Below, piece by piece: positions 53,534 to 62,491 of a stretch of DNA of 64,000 nt. The translations under genes and the position numbers were made by a program. Each line of letters starts with the position of its first letter. Position 1 is the first letter of the stretch. Origin of the DNA: Gemmatimonadaceae bacterium (GTDB lineage: Bacteria; Gemmatimonadota; Gemmatimonadetes; Gemmatimonadales; Gemmatimonadaceae); assembly GCA_020851035.1 (NCBI GenBank), contig JADZDM010000012.1, positions 124,001 through 188,000 on the forward strand. The letters run 5' to 3'. The notes below the pieces were generated by a model. The model made no database searches. It was not told the origin of the DNA and worked only from the letters and a program-made list of their open reading frames with translations.

Positions 53534-54504
53534 TGCTCTCGGCCCGATTCAAGCCATGGCACGTTCCCGGCTTCTTCCGGAAGTACGTCTCGCTGCGGGT
53601 GCGGCGCATGCCGGTGCTGGTGCACTTCGAGGTCACCCTCCGCTGCAACGCCCGCTGCGGTTTCTGTGACTACTGGAAGACCGACGCCGCGGAGAAGGAG
53701 CGCGAACTGCGGAGCTACGCCGACGCGGCGAAGTTCTTCAACCCGATGCTGGTCTGCTTCACGGGGGGCGAACCCCTCCTGCGACGCGATCTCGAGGACC
53801 TGATCTCGGGCGTCGACCGCGCGATCTCCTGGAAGTACATGACGCTGATCACCCACGGCGGCCTGCTGACCGCCGAGCGGGGGCGGTCGCTGAAGGCGGC
53901 CGGCATCAACCAGCTCAGCATCTCGCTGGACTACCTCGACGAGCGCCACGACCTGGCCCGCGGGATTCCGGGGCTCTCCCGGAAGATCTTCGAGGCGGTG
54001 GAGGGGATGCGCACCATGGGGCTCGACAACATCCGGTTCAACACCGTCATCAAGCAGGACAACATCGACCAGATCCGGCCGATGGTCGCCCGCGCGGCCG
54101 AGCTGGGCTGTGGCGTGAACTTCAGCGTCTACACCGACTTCAAGAACGGCAACCGGGAGCACCTCCTGGAGGCCGGCCAGCAGGCGGAGATCGAGGCGCT
54201 CACGGCGGACCTCCTCGCCTACAAGCGCCGGCGTCGCGGGGTGATCACGAACTCCGATCACTACCTCGAGAACCTCCCGCGCTACACGAGTGGCGCCATG
54301 ACCGAACCCTGCGAGAGCGGGATCAGCACGATTCACGTGGACCCGACAGGCGGAATCCGACGCTGTCCGGATTTCCCCGTCGACTTCCACTGGAAGGACT
54401 GGCGCCGCTACCAGCCGATCGACTGCAACCGGTGCTATTACGCCTGCCGCGGGGAGGCGCAGGCCCCCCTCCGGATCGACCGGATCCGGGATGTCATGGC
54501 GTGA
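53533..54504 (+). CDS. Radical SAM/SPASM-like protein of unknown substrate
   Basis: A 323-residue radical SAM enzyme. The [4Fe-4S]-SAM motif is CNARCGFC (Cys-x3-Cys-x2-Cys, about 39-46), followed by CFTGGEPLLRRDLE. A C-terminal cysteine cluster (EPCESG, RRCPDF, CNRCYYAC) suggests a SPASM-like auxiliary site. ATG overlaps the lptD stop (TGATG), so it is translationally coupled to LptD. Substrate unknown; a role in envelope lipid or peptide modification is guesswork from position. Cytoplasmic. Confidence 0.85.
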   Translation: MLSARFKPWHVPGFFRKYVSLRVRRMPVLVHFEVTLRCNARCGFCDYWKTDAAEKERELRSYADAAKFFNPMLVCFTGGEPLLRRDLEDLISGVDRAISWKYMTLITHGGLLTAERGRSLKAAGINQLSISLDYLDERHDLARGIPGLSRKIFEAVEGMRTMGLDNIRFNTVIKQDNIDQIRPMVARAAELGCGVNFSVYTDFKNGNREHLLEAGQQAEIEALTADLLAYKRRRRGVITNSDHYLENLPRYTSGAMTEPCESGISTIHVDPTGGIRRCPDFPVDFHWKDWRRYQPIDCNRCYYACRGEAQAPLRIDRIRDVMA

Positions 54505-54586
54505 GCATGGGGCACGCCGGCGCCCACGCCGGGACCGGCGGCCCCCCGTGACCACGCCGATCCGGCTCCGGGACTGCAGTTAACGC

Positions 54587-54615
54587 TTGAGGCAGCCGTG
54601 ACTTAGGCCTAGGTT
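54587..54615 (+). promoter_or_regulatory. Candidate promoter of the TPR-prenyl synthase unit
   Basis: TTGAGG (54587-54592), a 17-base spacer, then TAGGTT (54610-54615), 53 bases before the ATG at 54668. Confidence 0.6.
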
Positions 54616-54667
54616 ACTCGTATTGCATGGAGCAGGTCCACCCCCCTGTCATCCCGTCGTCATTAGC

Positions 54668-56512
54668 ATGGCCTCATCCCCGGCAGTGCTCAAACAGCAG
54701 GCCGCCGCACTCGAGCTGAAGAAGCAGCCCGAGAAGGCGCTCGCGCTGTACCAGCAATTGCTCGCCGAACACGGTGGAACGGACGACGTCGACGTCGCCC
54801 TGCGCAACCGCGTCGGCGACCTGCATCTCCGGGTCGGCCAGGTCGACGAGGCCATCGCGCTCTTCGAGAAGAGCGCCGACGAGTACGCGCTCAGCGGCTT
54901 CCTGAACAACGCGATCGCGCTCTGCAACAAGATCCTGCGGCAGCGGCCCGGCCATGTCCCGACGCTGCGCCGCCTGGCGCGCTTCTCGGCGGAGAAGGGC
55001 ATGGTGGTGGACGCGCAGCGGCACTACCTGTCGGTGGCCGAGGCGCTGGAGAAGCTCGGCCAGCATGGTGAAGCGCTCAAGGCGCTGAGCGAGTTCGCCG
55101 AGTTGTCGCCGGATGACGTGCACGTCCGTTCGGTGGTCGTGGAACAGTTGCTCCGGGCCGGACGGAAGCCGGATGCGCTGCCGCACCTGACGGTGCTGCA
55201 CCGCCTGCACGTGCTGGCCGGTCGCCACGACGAGGCGGAGGGCGTGGCACAGGTCGCTCGTGAGATGGACGAGCACTGGATGCCGGAGTCCGATCAGGAG
55301 ATCGCCCGCAAGCGGACGGATCCGTCGCTGGTGTTCATCGACAGCGACGATGATTTCGGGGCGCTCGAGATCCAGCCCATGCTGAGCGAGGACCGGTCGA
55401 GTTCCGCGCCGCCGGTGGCGCTCGAGGGGCTGGAACTGACGTCCGTGCCGTCGCCTCTCGATCTCGCATCGGTGCAGCCGGGCTCGACCCTCGATGGATT
55501 CGAGTCCACGAGTTTCGGTGGCCCGGAAGACGTACCGCCCGAGGAGTCGCAGGAGCCGCCGAGCCCGCCGCGCGGGACGGAGGTGGCGCCCGAGTCGATG
55601 TTCGACGACGTCTTCGGCGACGCCCCCGAACCGTCCGGCAGCGTCGATTTCCTCGAGATCGCCCCCGCGACGCAGCACGACGAACTGCCGCTCGTCGCCA
55701 GCCTCACGCCGTTCGACCTGCCGGCCATCGTGCCGGACGCTCCGGCACCGCCAGCGGTCAGCCGGTCGGCACCGGATGATGGCCACGACCTGCTCGACGA
55801 GATACCTTCGTTCGGTACGGTCGAGACCGTCTCCAACGCCCACAACCTGCCCGGCACCTACGAGACCGCCGCACCGGTGGACACGGAAGCGCTGGTCGCG
55901 AGCCTGTTGCCGGATCCGGAGCCGACGCCGCCGCCGGTGGCCGCCATTCCCGAACCCCCGCCGCGCCCGAAGCGCCCGACGCCGACGTATGTGAACCTGG
56001 CCGACATCCTCCGGGATGACGAGCCGGAGACTTCGCGCATGACGATCGGGGAGCCGCAGCAGACCGGCGACCACGACGGCGACTTCGAGCACATCCTGCA
56101 GGAGTTCCGGGACGGGATCGAGAAGACCATCCCGATGGAGGACGTCGAGAGCCACTTCGACCTCGGGATCGCGTTCCGCGAGATGGGGCTGCTGGATGAC
56201 GCGATCGCCGAGTTCCAGATCGCCTCCCGGAGCCGGGAGAAGCGGGTGGAGTCGATCGAGGCGCTGGGCGGGTGCTTCCTCGACAAGCGGGAGCCCGGGG
56301 TGGCGCGCACCCTGCTCCTGCGGGCGCTGGAGGAGCCGTCGGCGAAGCAGAACGACGACAGGCTGCGGGGCGTGCTGTACCTGCTGGGGCTGGCGAGCGA
56401 GGCACTTGGGGCACGGGAGGACGGTCTGCGCTATTATCAGAGAGTGTATGCCGTCGACATCCGCTTCCGTGACGTCGCGTCCCGTATCCAGACCCTGCAG
56501 CAGCCCGCCTAG
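54668..56512 (+). CDS. TPR protein with long acidic Pro-rich linker
   Basis: A 614-residue cytoplasmic protein. TPR-like helices occupy residues 1-205 (KQQAAALELKKQPEKALALYQQ, LHLRVGQVDEAIALFEKSAD). An acidic, Pro/Ser/Asp-rich and probably disordered middle spans about 215-455. A second TPR module covers about 490-600, including HFDLGIAFREMGLLDDAIAEF. There is no signal peptide. It resembles scaffold or adaptor proteins but I recognise no named family. A second protein with the same plan lies at 60224. The polyprenyl synthase gene follows directly. Confidence 0.8.
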   Translation: MASSPAVLKQQAAALELKKQPEKALALYQQLLAEHGGTDDVDVALRNRVGDLHLRVGQVDEAIALFEKSADEYALSGFLNNAIALCNKILRQRPGHVPTLRRLARFSAEKGMVVDAQRHYLSVAEALEKLGQHGEALKALSEFAELSPDDVHVRSVVVEQLLRAGRKPDALPHLTVLHRLHVLAGRHDEAEGVAQVAREMDEHWMPESDQEIARKRTDPSLVFIDSDDDFGALEIQPMLSEDRSSSAPPVALEGLELTSVPSPLDLASVQPGSTLDGFESTSFGGPEDVPPEESQEPPSPPRGTEVAPESMFDDVFGDAPEPSGSVDFLEIAPATQHDELPLVASLTPFDLPAIVPDAPAPPAVSRSAPDDGHDLLDEIPSFGTVETVSNAHNLPGTYETAAPVDTEALVASLLPDPEPTPPPVAAIPEPPPRPKRPTPTYVNLADILRDDEPETSRMTIGEPQQTGDHDGDFEHILQEFRDGIEKTIPMEDVESHFDLGIAFREMGLLDDAIAEFQIASRSREKRVESIEALGGCFLDKREPGVARTLLLRALEEPSAKQNDDRLRGVLYLLGLASEALGAREDGLRYYQRVYAVDIRFRDVASRIQTLQQPA

Positions 56513-57517
56513 ATGAGCCTACCGGTTCCCGCGAGGGCCGGGCTCGACAACCCGCTGGCCGGAATCCAGTACCCGGTCCGTGCGGAGCTCGATCTCGTGT
56601 CGTCGCGCATGTGGACGATCGTCGCCGACGACAACCCACTGATTGGTGAAGTGAACCGCCATCTCCAGGGCATGCAGGGCAAGCTCCTGCGTCCGGCGCT
56701 GGTGCTGCTGGCGAACGCCGTCGAGGAGACGCGCAGCACGCTGGCGATCGATCACGCCGCCGTCGTGGAGCTGATTCACCTCGCCACCCTGGTGCACGAC
56801 GACAGCGTCGACCACAGCGTGCTGCGCCGCGGCATGCCGACGGTGAACGCGGTCTTCAGTCACCAGGTGTCGGTCATCATGGGCGACTATCTGTACTCCC
56901 AGGCCGTCCGGCACCTCGTCAGCACCCGCGACATGGAGTCGCTGGCCGTGATCGCCGATGCCGCCAAGACGATGACGATGGGTGAGCTGTGGCAGCTCTC
57001 CGCCGTCGACGCCCTGCAGTTCAGCGAGGAGGAGTACTTCCAGCTCAACCACGCCAAGACGGCGTCACTGATGAGCGCGTCATGCGAGGTCGGCGCGATC
57101 TGCGGCGCCCCGTCGCACCGCGCCGCACTGGCCCGCTTCGGCGATCGGCTCGGCATGGCCTTCCAGGTCGCGGACGACCTGCTCGACTACATCGAAGGGC
57201 AGGAGATCACGGGCAAGCCGTCCGGCGCCGACCTGCGCGAGCGGAAGGTCACGCTGCCGTTGATCGCGGCGCTGCGCCGCATGCCCGCCTCGGCGCGGCG
57301 GGAGGTCGAGCGGTTCTTCGAGACGGACGAGCCCTCGGCCGCGGCGATCAGCCGCGTGATCTCGCTCGTGGTCGAGGCTGACGGAATCGAATATGCGCGC
57401 CGCCAGGGGGAGATCTTCGCCCAGGAGGCGGAGGAGATCGCGCTCGCCCTGCCGGACACCGCAGCCCGATCCGCGCTGCTGGAACTGGTCGGCTACGTCC
57501 TCGACCGGCGCTGGTGA
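56513..57517 (+). CDS. ispB: Trans-polyprenyl diphosphate synthase
   Basis: A 334-residue isoprenyl synthase. The first aspartate-rich motif is LVHDDSVD (DDxxD) in LATLVHDDSVDHSVLRRG and the second is DDLLDY in MAFQVADDLLDYIEGQEITGK. KLLRPALVLLA is the N-terminal pyrophosphate-binding site. It elongates farnesyl diphosphate with isopentenyl diphosphate to a long chain, probably for a menaquinone side chain. ATG begins right after the TPR gene's TAG. Chain length cannot be decided, so IspB or HepB are both possible. Confidence 0.9.
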   Translation: MSLPVPARAGLDNPLAGIQYPVRAELDLVSSRMWTIVADDNPLIGEVNRHLQGMQGKLLRPALVLLANAVEETRSTLAIDHAAVVELIHLATLVHDDSVDHSVLRRGMPTVNAVFSHQVSVIMGDYLYSQAVRHLVSTRDMESLAVIADAAKTMTMGELWQLSAVDALQFSEEEYFQLNHAKTASLMSASCEVGAICGAPSHRAALARFGDRLGMAFQVADDLLDYIEGQEITGKPSGADLRERKVTLPLIAALRRMPASARREVERFFETDEPSAAAISRVISLVVEADGIEYARRQGEIFAQEAEEIALALPDTAARSALLELVGYVLDRRW

Positions 57518-57816
57518 TGGCCTCTCGCGGTGGGTCGTCCCGGGGGGGCTCGTCGCGGCACCGCCCGGCGTTTCATGGCATGGTGCTCGCCTCGGGGTTC
57601 ATCGTCGGCGGGTTCCTGACCCAGTTCTCCAGGCGTTTCCTCCCGGCGGGGAGCGTCAAGGAATTCCTCACCACCGGCGTGACGCCCAGCCTGGGTCCGT
57701 TGCAGATTGACCTCGTCATCCTCAAGTTTGCCCTGGGGCCGATCGCACTCGACGTGTCCCTTCTGAGCCTGCTCGGTGTACTGATCGCATACCTCATCGC
57801 ACGGTCCCTTTTCTAG
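57517..57816 (+). CDS. DUF4321 small membrane protein
   Basis: A 99-residue protein with two hydrophobic helices: GMVLASGFIVGGFLTQ, and a C-terminal one in VSLLSLLGVLIAYLIARSLF. A middle part reads LGPLQIDLVILKFALGP. This layout, including the GPLxIDLxxLxFxLG pattern, is characteristic of DUF4321, a small family often found next to tatA. ATG 57517 overlaps the prenyl synthase stop by one base; a GTG at 57514 would add one residue. Function unknown. Confidence 0.75.
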   Translation: MASRGGSSRGGSSRHRPAFHGMVLASGFIVGGFLTQFSRRFLPAGSVKEFLTTGVTPSLGPLQIDLVILKFALGPIALDVSLLSLLGVLIAYLIARSLF

Positions 57817-57826
57817 GAGTAGTCAT

Positions 57827-58075
57827 ATGCCGTTCGGTCTGGGCATGGGTGAGATGCTGATTGGCCTGGTCATCGTGCTGTTGCTCTTCGGCGCGAAGCG
57901 GATCCCCGAGATCGCCGGGTCGCTGGGCAAGGGCATCAACCAGTTCAAGAAGAACATCAACGACGTCGACAAGACGATCCGTGAATCCGACACGCAGTAT
58001 CGTGCCGAGGTGCGTGCCGCCGAGCCGCCGCCGCGGGTGGACGACCCGACGGCGGAGCCGAAGCGCCTCATGTAG
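57827..58075 (+). CDS. tatA: Twin-arginine translocase subunit TatA
   Basis: An 82-residue protein. A short N-terminal membrane helix (MGEMLIGLVIVLLLFGAK) is followed by an amphipathic helix RIPEIAGSLGKGINQFKK and a charged tail, the TatA/TatE plan. The FGAKRIPE hinge is invariant. AGGAG lies at 57815-57819. TatA oligomers form the pore with TatC, whose gene is elsewhere in the window. It ends the operon before a bidirectional terminator. Confidence 0.95.
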   Translation: MPFGLGMGEMLIGLVIVLLLFGAKRIPEIAGSLGKGINQFKKNINDVDKTIRESDTQYRAEVRAAEPPPRVDDPTAEPKRLM

Positions 58076-58115
58076 GACCGGGGCGGGGCGCCCTCCCGGC
58101 ACCAGCACGAAGAAC

Positions 58116-58157
58116 ACGGAAGCGGGGCACCGGGATCGACCGGTGCCCCGCTTCCGT
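58116..58157. terminator. Bidirectional terminator between tatA and ppiD
   Basis: ACGGAAGCGGGGCACCGG (58116-58133) pairs perfectly over 18 bases with 58140-58157, with a 6-base loop, lying between the convergent ends of tatA and the minus-strand foldase gene. Confidence 0.9.
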
Positions 58158-58181
58158 TCGTGCCTGCCGTGGTGTGCCGGT

Positions 58182-60020
58182 TCAGGTGCTCTGGCGGCGG
58201 GCGGCGGCGTTCAGCTTCTTGCGGCTGTCGACGATCGAGGCACCCTTGCGCAGCCCCTCGAGGTAGTCGCGCACCATCTGCTCGCGCATGCCGCGCAGGA
58301 CCTGCGAGCGCTGCTGCTCCTTCTGCTTCACGAACTCGGCGCTGTCGGCGGCCACGCGGCGGTCGGTGCGGAGCACGAACACGCCGTCGGTGGTGCGGAT
58401 CGGCTGGCTGACCGCGCCGATCGGCAGCGCGAACGCGGCGCCGATCGCCTCGTTGAAGCCGCCCAGGCCCTCGGTCTGCATCGTGCGGGCGAAGGGCGCC
58501 GACTTCGAGAGCGCCAGCGCACGGCGCTGGACGGCGCCCTCGAAGCCGATGGAGGCAGCGGACTCGGTGATGGCGCGGCCGAGCGTCATGAACTCGTCCA
58601 TGACCTTCTCGCGCGCGAGGCGCTCCTTGATCTCGTCCTTCACTTCGTCGAAGCTCGCGACTCCCTCGGCGTGCACCGTGTCGAGGCGCGCGACGTAGTA
58701 ACCCGACGCATCGTCCCACATGTCGCTGCTCTCACCCGCCCGCGCGCCACTGAACGCCCATGCGCTGACGTTCGGCACGTAGCGACCGCCGATGGTGAGG
58801 GGCTCGCCCTCGACCGCGGTGGCCCGCATCACGGGCAGGCCGAGGGCCTTTGCGGCCGCGTCGAACTTCGCCGGCGACTCGGCGTTGCCGGCCAGGTTCG
58901 ACAGCGAGTCGGCGCGCTTGGAGACCCGCGCCGAGGCCGCGTCGTTGATCGTCACGCTGAGGAGGATGTGCCGCAGGTTGAGCGAGTCCCCCGTCTTCGC
59001 ATCGAGCCGGATGAGGTGCCAGCCGAAGTCGGTCTTCACCGGCTGCGAGACCTCGCCGACCGCGAGGGCGCGGGCCGCGGCGGTGAAGGGCAGCACGTAC
59101 TGCTCGGCGGTGCTCCGGCCCAGGTCACCGCCACGGACGGCCGACGTGGTGTCGTTCGAGACCCGCGTGGCGAGGTCGGCGAAGGTGGCCTTCGGGTCGG
59201 CGGCCGCCATGATCTGCGCCCGCAGCTTGACGATCGAGTCGCGGGTGGCGGCGCTGTCGGAGGCCGAGACGACGAGGGGCAGCGCCAGCACCGAGACGGC
59301 CGCGCGCGCCGGCCGCTTGAAGTCGGCGGTGTGCGCCTCGTACCAGGTGCGCGCCTGCGCATCCGTGATCTCACCGGCGTTCACGGCGTTCGGCTTCATC
59401 GCGATGTAGGACACCTGCGCCGTGTCGTGCGAGTCGCGGAAGATCTGCCAGAGGCGGGCATCGCTGACGAAGGCGCCGGCCGCCACCTGCTCGAACAGCT
59501 TCTGCTTCGGGATGGTGCTGCGGTAGTAGCCCTCGAGCTGGGCGAGGAGGCCCTGCTGGCGGGCCTGCGGGCTGCGGAGGAAGCGCTGGTACTTCTCGAA
59601 GTCGAACTGGCCGTTCGTCTGCAGTTCCGGGAGCTGCGCGTACTGTGGCGGCGGGGAGAACTTCGCGTACTCGACGATCTCCTCGGCGGTGACGGAGATG
59701 CCGCGCTTCTCGTACTCGTGCTCGAGCAGGATCTCGGTGACGATCTCGTCGTAGGTCTTCTTCTCGACCTCCGCCCGCTCGTCGAGGGTGAGGGAGCGGC
59801 CGCGCTGCTGCTCCTCCGCCTGGACGGCGGCATCGAGGGCGCGCTGGTAGGAACCGTACGGCACATCCTGCCCGTCGACCTTCACGACGGTGGTGCCAAG
59901 GGTCGGCCCCGAGTCGCGGCCGAAGAGGCCGGAGGACTCGTAGAAGACGAAGCCGCCGATGAACGTGAAGGCGAGGCCCCAGAAGATGTACTTGCCGTAC
60001 GAGCGGAACGTCTGCAGCAC
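58182..60020 (-). CDS. ppiD: PpiD/SurA-type periplasmic peptidyl-prolyl isomerase
   Basis: A 612-residue membrane-anchored foldase on the minus strand. GTG (complement of 60018-60020) is preceded by GAGGAG, better than upstream in-frame ATGs. A single N-terminal helix (YIFWGLAFTFIGGFVFYE) anchors it. A SurA_N-like domain follows (about 30-210), with two rotamase-like regions (GEVSQPVKTDFGWHLIRLDA and GAVSQPIRTTDGVFVLRTDR). This matches PpiD, which helps secreted proteins leave the Sec channel. Its promoter faces that of the TPR gene. Confidence 0.88.
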   Translation of the reverse strand: MLQTFRSYGKYIFWGLAFTFIGGFVFYESSGLFGRDSGPTLGTTVVKVDGQDVPYGSYQRALDAAVQAEEQQRGRSLTLDERAEVEKKTYDEIVTEILLEHEYEKRGISVTAEEIVEYAKFSPPPQYAQLPELQTNGQFDFEKYQRFLRSPQARQQGLLAQLEGYYRSTIPKQKLFEQVAAGAFVSDARLWQIFRDSHDTAQVSYIAMKPNAVNAGEITDAQARTWYEAHTADFKRPARAAVSVLALPLVVSASDSAATRDSIVKLRAQIMAAADPKATFADLATRVSNDTTSAVRGGDLGRSTAEQYVLPFTAAARALAVGEVSQPVKTDFGWHLIRLDAKTGDSLNLRHILLSVTINDAASARVSKRADSLSNLAGNAESPAKFDAAAKALGLPVMRATAVEGEPLTIGGRYVPNVSAWAFSGARAGESSDMWDDASGYYVARLDTVHAEGVASFDEVKDEIKERLAREKVMDEFMTLGRAITESAASIGFEGAVQRRALALSKSAPFARTMQTEGLGGFNEAIGAAFALPIGAVSQPIRTTDGVFVLRTDRRVAADSAEFVKQKEQQRSQVLRGMREQMVRDYLEGLRKGASIVDSRKKLNAAARRQST

Positions 60021-60073
60021 TGAGCGGAACTCCTCGAGGGAACGACCTGGACCGCGGGCGGGAATAGCCGCGA

Positions 60074-60103
60074 AAGGTAGGGCTGGATGGGGCACAACTT
60101 CAA
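60074..60103 (-). promoter_or_regulatory. Candidate promoter of ppiD
   Basis: On the minus strand TTGAAG (60103-60098), an 18-base spacer, then TACCTT (60079-60074), 54 bases before the GTG. Confidence 0.6.
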
Positions 60104-60135
60104 GTGATACCGAGACTTCGGGTGACGATTGCGAT

Positions 60136-60165
60136 TTGACGCTCGTCGGCGACGTTGGCTATCTT
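60136..60165 (+). promoter_or_regulatory. Candidate promoter of the TPR/aroQ/M24 unit
   Basis: TTGACG (60136-60141), an 18-base spacer, then TATCTT (60160-60165), 58 bases before the ATG at 60224. It is divergent from the ppiD promoter with 32 bases between their -35 hexamers. Confidence 0.65.
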
Positions 60166-60223
60166 TCACGGTCCGTCGTTCCGGGCTGAGCCGACGCACG
60201 GTCTGAAATTCTCCGAGGACGCG

Positions 60224-62491
60224 ATGGCGCCTGGTTCCCGGCTGGAAGAACTGACAGCCAAGTACATGCAGAACCCGCGGCGCTTCTTCGTGCCGCTGGC
60301 CAACGAGTACCGGCAGTCCAACGATCTCGACCGGGCCATCGCACTCTGCCGGGAGCACCTGCCCGCCCAGCCGGGCCACATGAGCGGCCACATCGTGCTC
60401 GGGCGCGCCTACTTCGAGAAGGGCGACATCGATGCGGCCCGTGAGGTCTTCCTGACCTCGGTCGCCCTCGACGACGAGAACGCCATCGCGCTGCGCCACC
60501 TAGGCGACATCGCCCGGCTGCGCGGTGAGCCGGCGGAAGCCCGCCAGTGGTATGCCCGTGTGCTGGACGCGGACCCGGAGAACGCCGAGATCGAGCGCCT
60601 GCTGCGCAGCATGGGGGGGGCGGTGCCGACGCCTCCCGGCCCGATCGCGGTCATGCCCGGAGCCCCGCTCGGCGGCCCGCCGCCATCGGCCGGCATGCTC
60701 ACCGCCACGCTGCGCCCGCCCTCGACCTTCGAGCTGGCCGACGCCGCCGAGGCCCTGGCCGATCCAACCCCACCCGGGTTGAAGGCGATCTTCGGCGAGT
60801 CGGAGGAACTGCCGGGGGCCGTCGCCGACGGCCCGCCGCCCCCGGCGCTCACCTTCCTCGAGGATACGGACGCCGCGGTCGCCGCCGACGCGACCGGGAC
60901 GGTCGACAGCGACGTGCTGGCGACGCCCCAGGGGATGGGCTTCCGCTTCGACGACCTGGACGAACTCACGGGACCCGCCACCGTCCCGCTGGCGCCGCAC
61001 GTCACCGACGTGCTGCCGCCGGTGGACGAGGCCGACTTCTCGAACGGCATCGGCACGCCGCCCGCGGCGATGCCCCCGGTCTCGACGCCGGTGGAAGAGG
61101 ACACGACCGCCCCGGCCGACGACCTCCTGTCGCGGCCCGCATTCGGCGCACTGGCCAGCTTCGCCTCATGGCGGACGGCACGCGAGCGCGAGACGCCGGC
61201 CGCCGGGCAGCCCGCGATCAGCCCCACGCCGGCGCCAGAGCCCGAGTCCCTCGGCGATCTGAGCGACGGGGTGCAGTTCGACGAGATGGTGGTCGCCGAC
61301 GCGACTCCCACCGCGCCGGAGTTCGTCACGGAGACGATGGCCCAGCTCTACGTGCAGCAGGGCTTCCTCCCGCAGGCGCTCGACGTGTACCGCGAACTGG
61401 CGTACCGGGACCCGCGCAACGCGGGCTTCGCGGCGCGCATCAGCGAGCTGGAGGCCATGGTGGCGCACGACCCGGCGGCCGCTGCGCTCGAAGCGGATGC
61501 CGACCATGCGCTGGATTTCGACGAGCCGGCACCTGAGGAACGCGCCGAGGCGGAACCAGTCTCGATCCTCGAGTTGATGTATGACGTCTCGCCGCCTGCC
61601 GTCCGGACGGAGGGCGCGGAGGGCGTCACCCAGACGTGGGGCAGTACGCCGCCGGCGACGGACGACGATTGGTTCGCGGACATCGACGGCGATGCCGTGG
61701 TCACCGAGACCGTGTCGGTGGACGAGGGGTTCTACGGTGTGTCTATGGACGGCTTCGGCGTGCCCTCCGAGGCGGAGTCGTTCGATGCCGCGTTCGCGGC
61801 GGCAACGGCACCGGTCTCACTCGCTTCGGTGTTCGGCCCCGGGACCGTGATCCCGCCTGCGGACGAGAATGCGAGTGCGCTCCTGGTGGCGCTGGCCGGC
61901 CAGATGGTGGGACGGCTGCCGAAGGAGCTGCCCGCGTTGCCGGTCCCGGACGTGCTCGACCTGCCGACCGCGATGCCGGGCGAGGAGTCGCACGGGGCGT
62001 CACCGGCCCCGCTGCTCTCGTTCGACCGGTTCTTCTCGGGCAGCGGCTCGCCGCCGCGCGCGCGGCTCGACGACGGCCCCATGGCGGCACCTGTTGCGTC
62101 GTCGTCGGCGGCGCCCGTCGTGCCGCCGCCCTCGCCGTCGCTGTCGCCGACCTTCGGCGGGGTGCCGGTGATCCCGCCGCCGCCGCCGGCCGCCACCCAG
62201 CCGTGGGCGGCGTTCGAGCGGCAGGCTGCCGAGCCGCCTCTCTCGCCGGTTGCACCATCGGCGCCGCCGCCCACAGTGCCGCGCGACACCACGCCGGTCT
62301 CGGGCCTGCCGGCGTGGATGCAGGTGACCCCGGAGATGCCGGCGGACGCCGTGCTCCCGGCTCCGGAGCCCGTGATGCCGGTCACTCCGGTTCCGCCGGC
62401 TCCCCCCGAACCGCTGGTTGCCGAGCCGCCGCCGTCGCCGCCGCGGGACGCGCCGTCCGAGTTCCATCGCTGGCTCGAAGGGCTGTCGTGA
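60224..62491 (+). CDS. TPR protein with long acidic Pro-rich regions
   Basis: A 755-residue cytoplasmic protein. The N-terminus has three TPRs (LANEYRQSNDLDRAIALCRE, GRAYFEKGDIDAAREVFLTS, LGDIARLRGEPAEARQWYAR; about 20-125). A Pro/Asp/Glu-rich disordered stretch spans about 130-360. One further TPR-like pair (ETMAQLYVQQGFLPQALDVY) is near 375, and the C-terminal 300 residues are again Pro-rich and acidic, ending EFHRWLEGLS. ATG 60224 is preceded by GAGGA. The plan matches the protein at 54668. aroQ overlaps its stop. No named family. Confidence 0.8.
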   Translation: MAPGSRLEELTAKYMQNPRRFFVPLANEYRQSNDLDRAIALCREHLPAQPGHMSGHIVLGRAYFEKGDIDAAREVFLTSVALDDENAIALRHLGDIARLRGEPAEARQWYARVLDADPENAEIERLLRSMGGAVPTPPGPIAVMPGAPLGGPPPSAGMLTATLRPPSTFELADAAEALADPTPPGLKAIFGESEELPGAVADGPPPPALTFLEDTDAAVAADATGTVDSDVLATPQGMGFRFDDLDELTGPATVPLAPHVTDVLPPVDEADFSNGIGTPPAAMPPVSTPVEEDTTAPADDLLSRPAFGALASFASWRTARERETPAAGQPAISPTPAPEPESLGDLSDGVQFDEMVVADATPTAPEFVTETMAQLYVQQGFLPQALDVYRELAYRDPRNAGFAARISELEAMVAHDPAAAALEADADHALDFDEPAPEERAEAEPVSILELMYDVSPPAVRTEGAEGVTQTWGSTPPATDDDWFADIDGDAVVTETVSVDEGFYGVSMDGFGVPSEAESFDAAFAAATAPVSLASVFGPGTVIPPADENASALLVALAGQMVGRLPKELPALPVPDVLDLPTAMPGEESHGASPAPLLSFDRFFSGSGSPPRARLDDGPMAAPVASSSAAPVVPPPSPSLSPTFGGVPVIPPPPPAATQPWAAFERQAAEPPLSPVAPSAPPPTVPRDTTPVSGLPAWMQVTPEMPADAVLPAPEPVMPVTPVPPAPPEPLVAEPPPSPPRDAPSEFHRWLEGLS

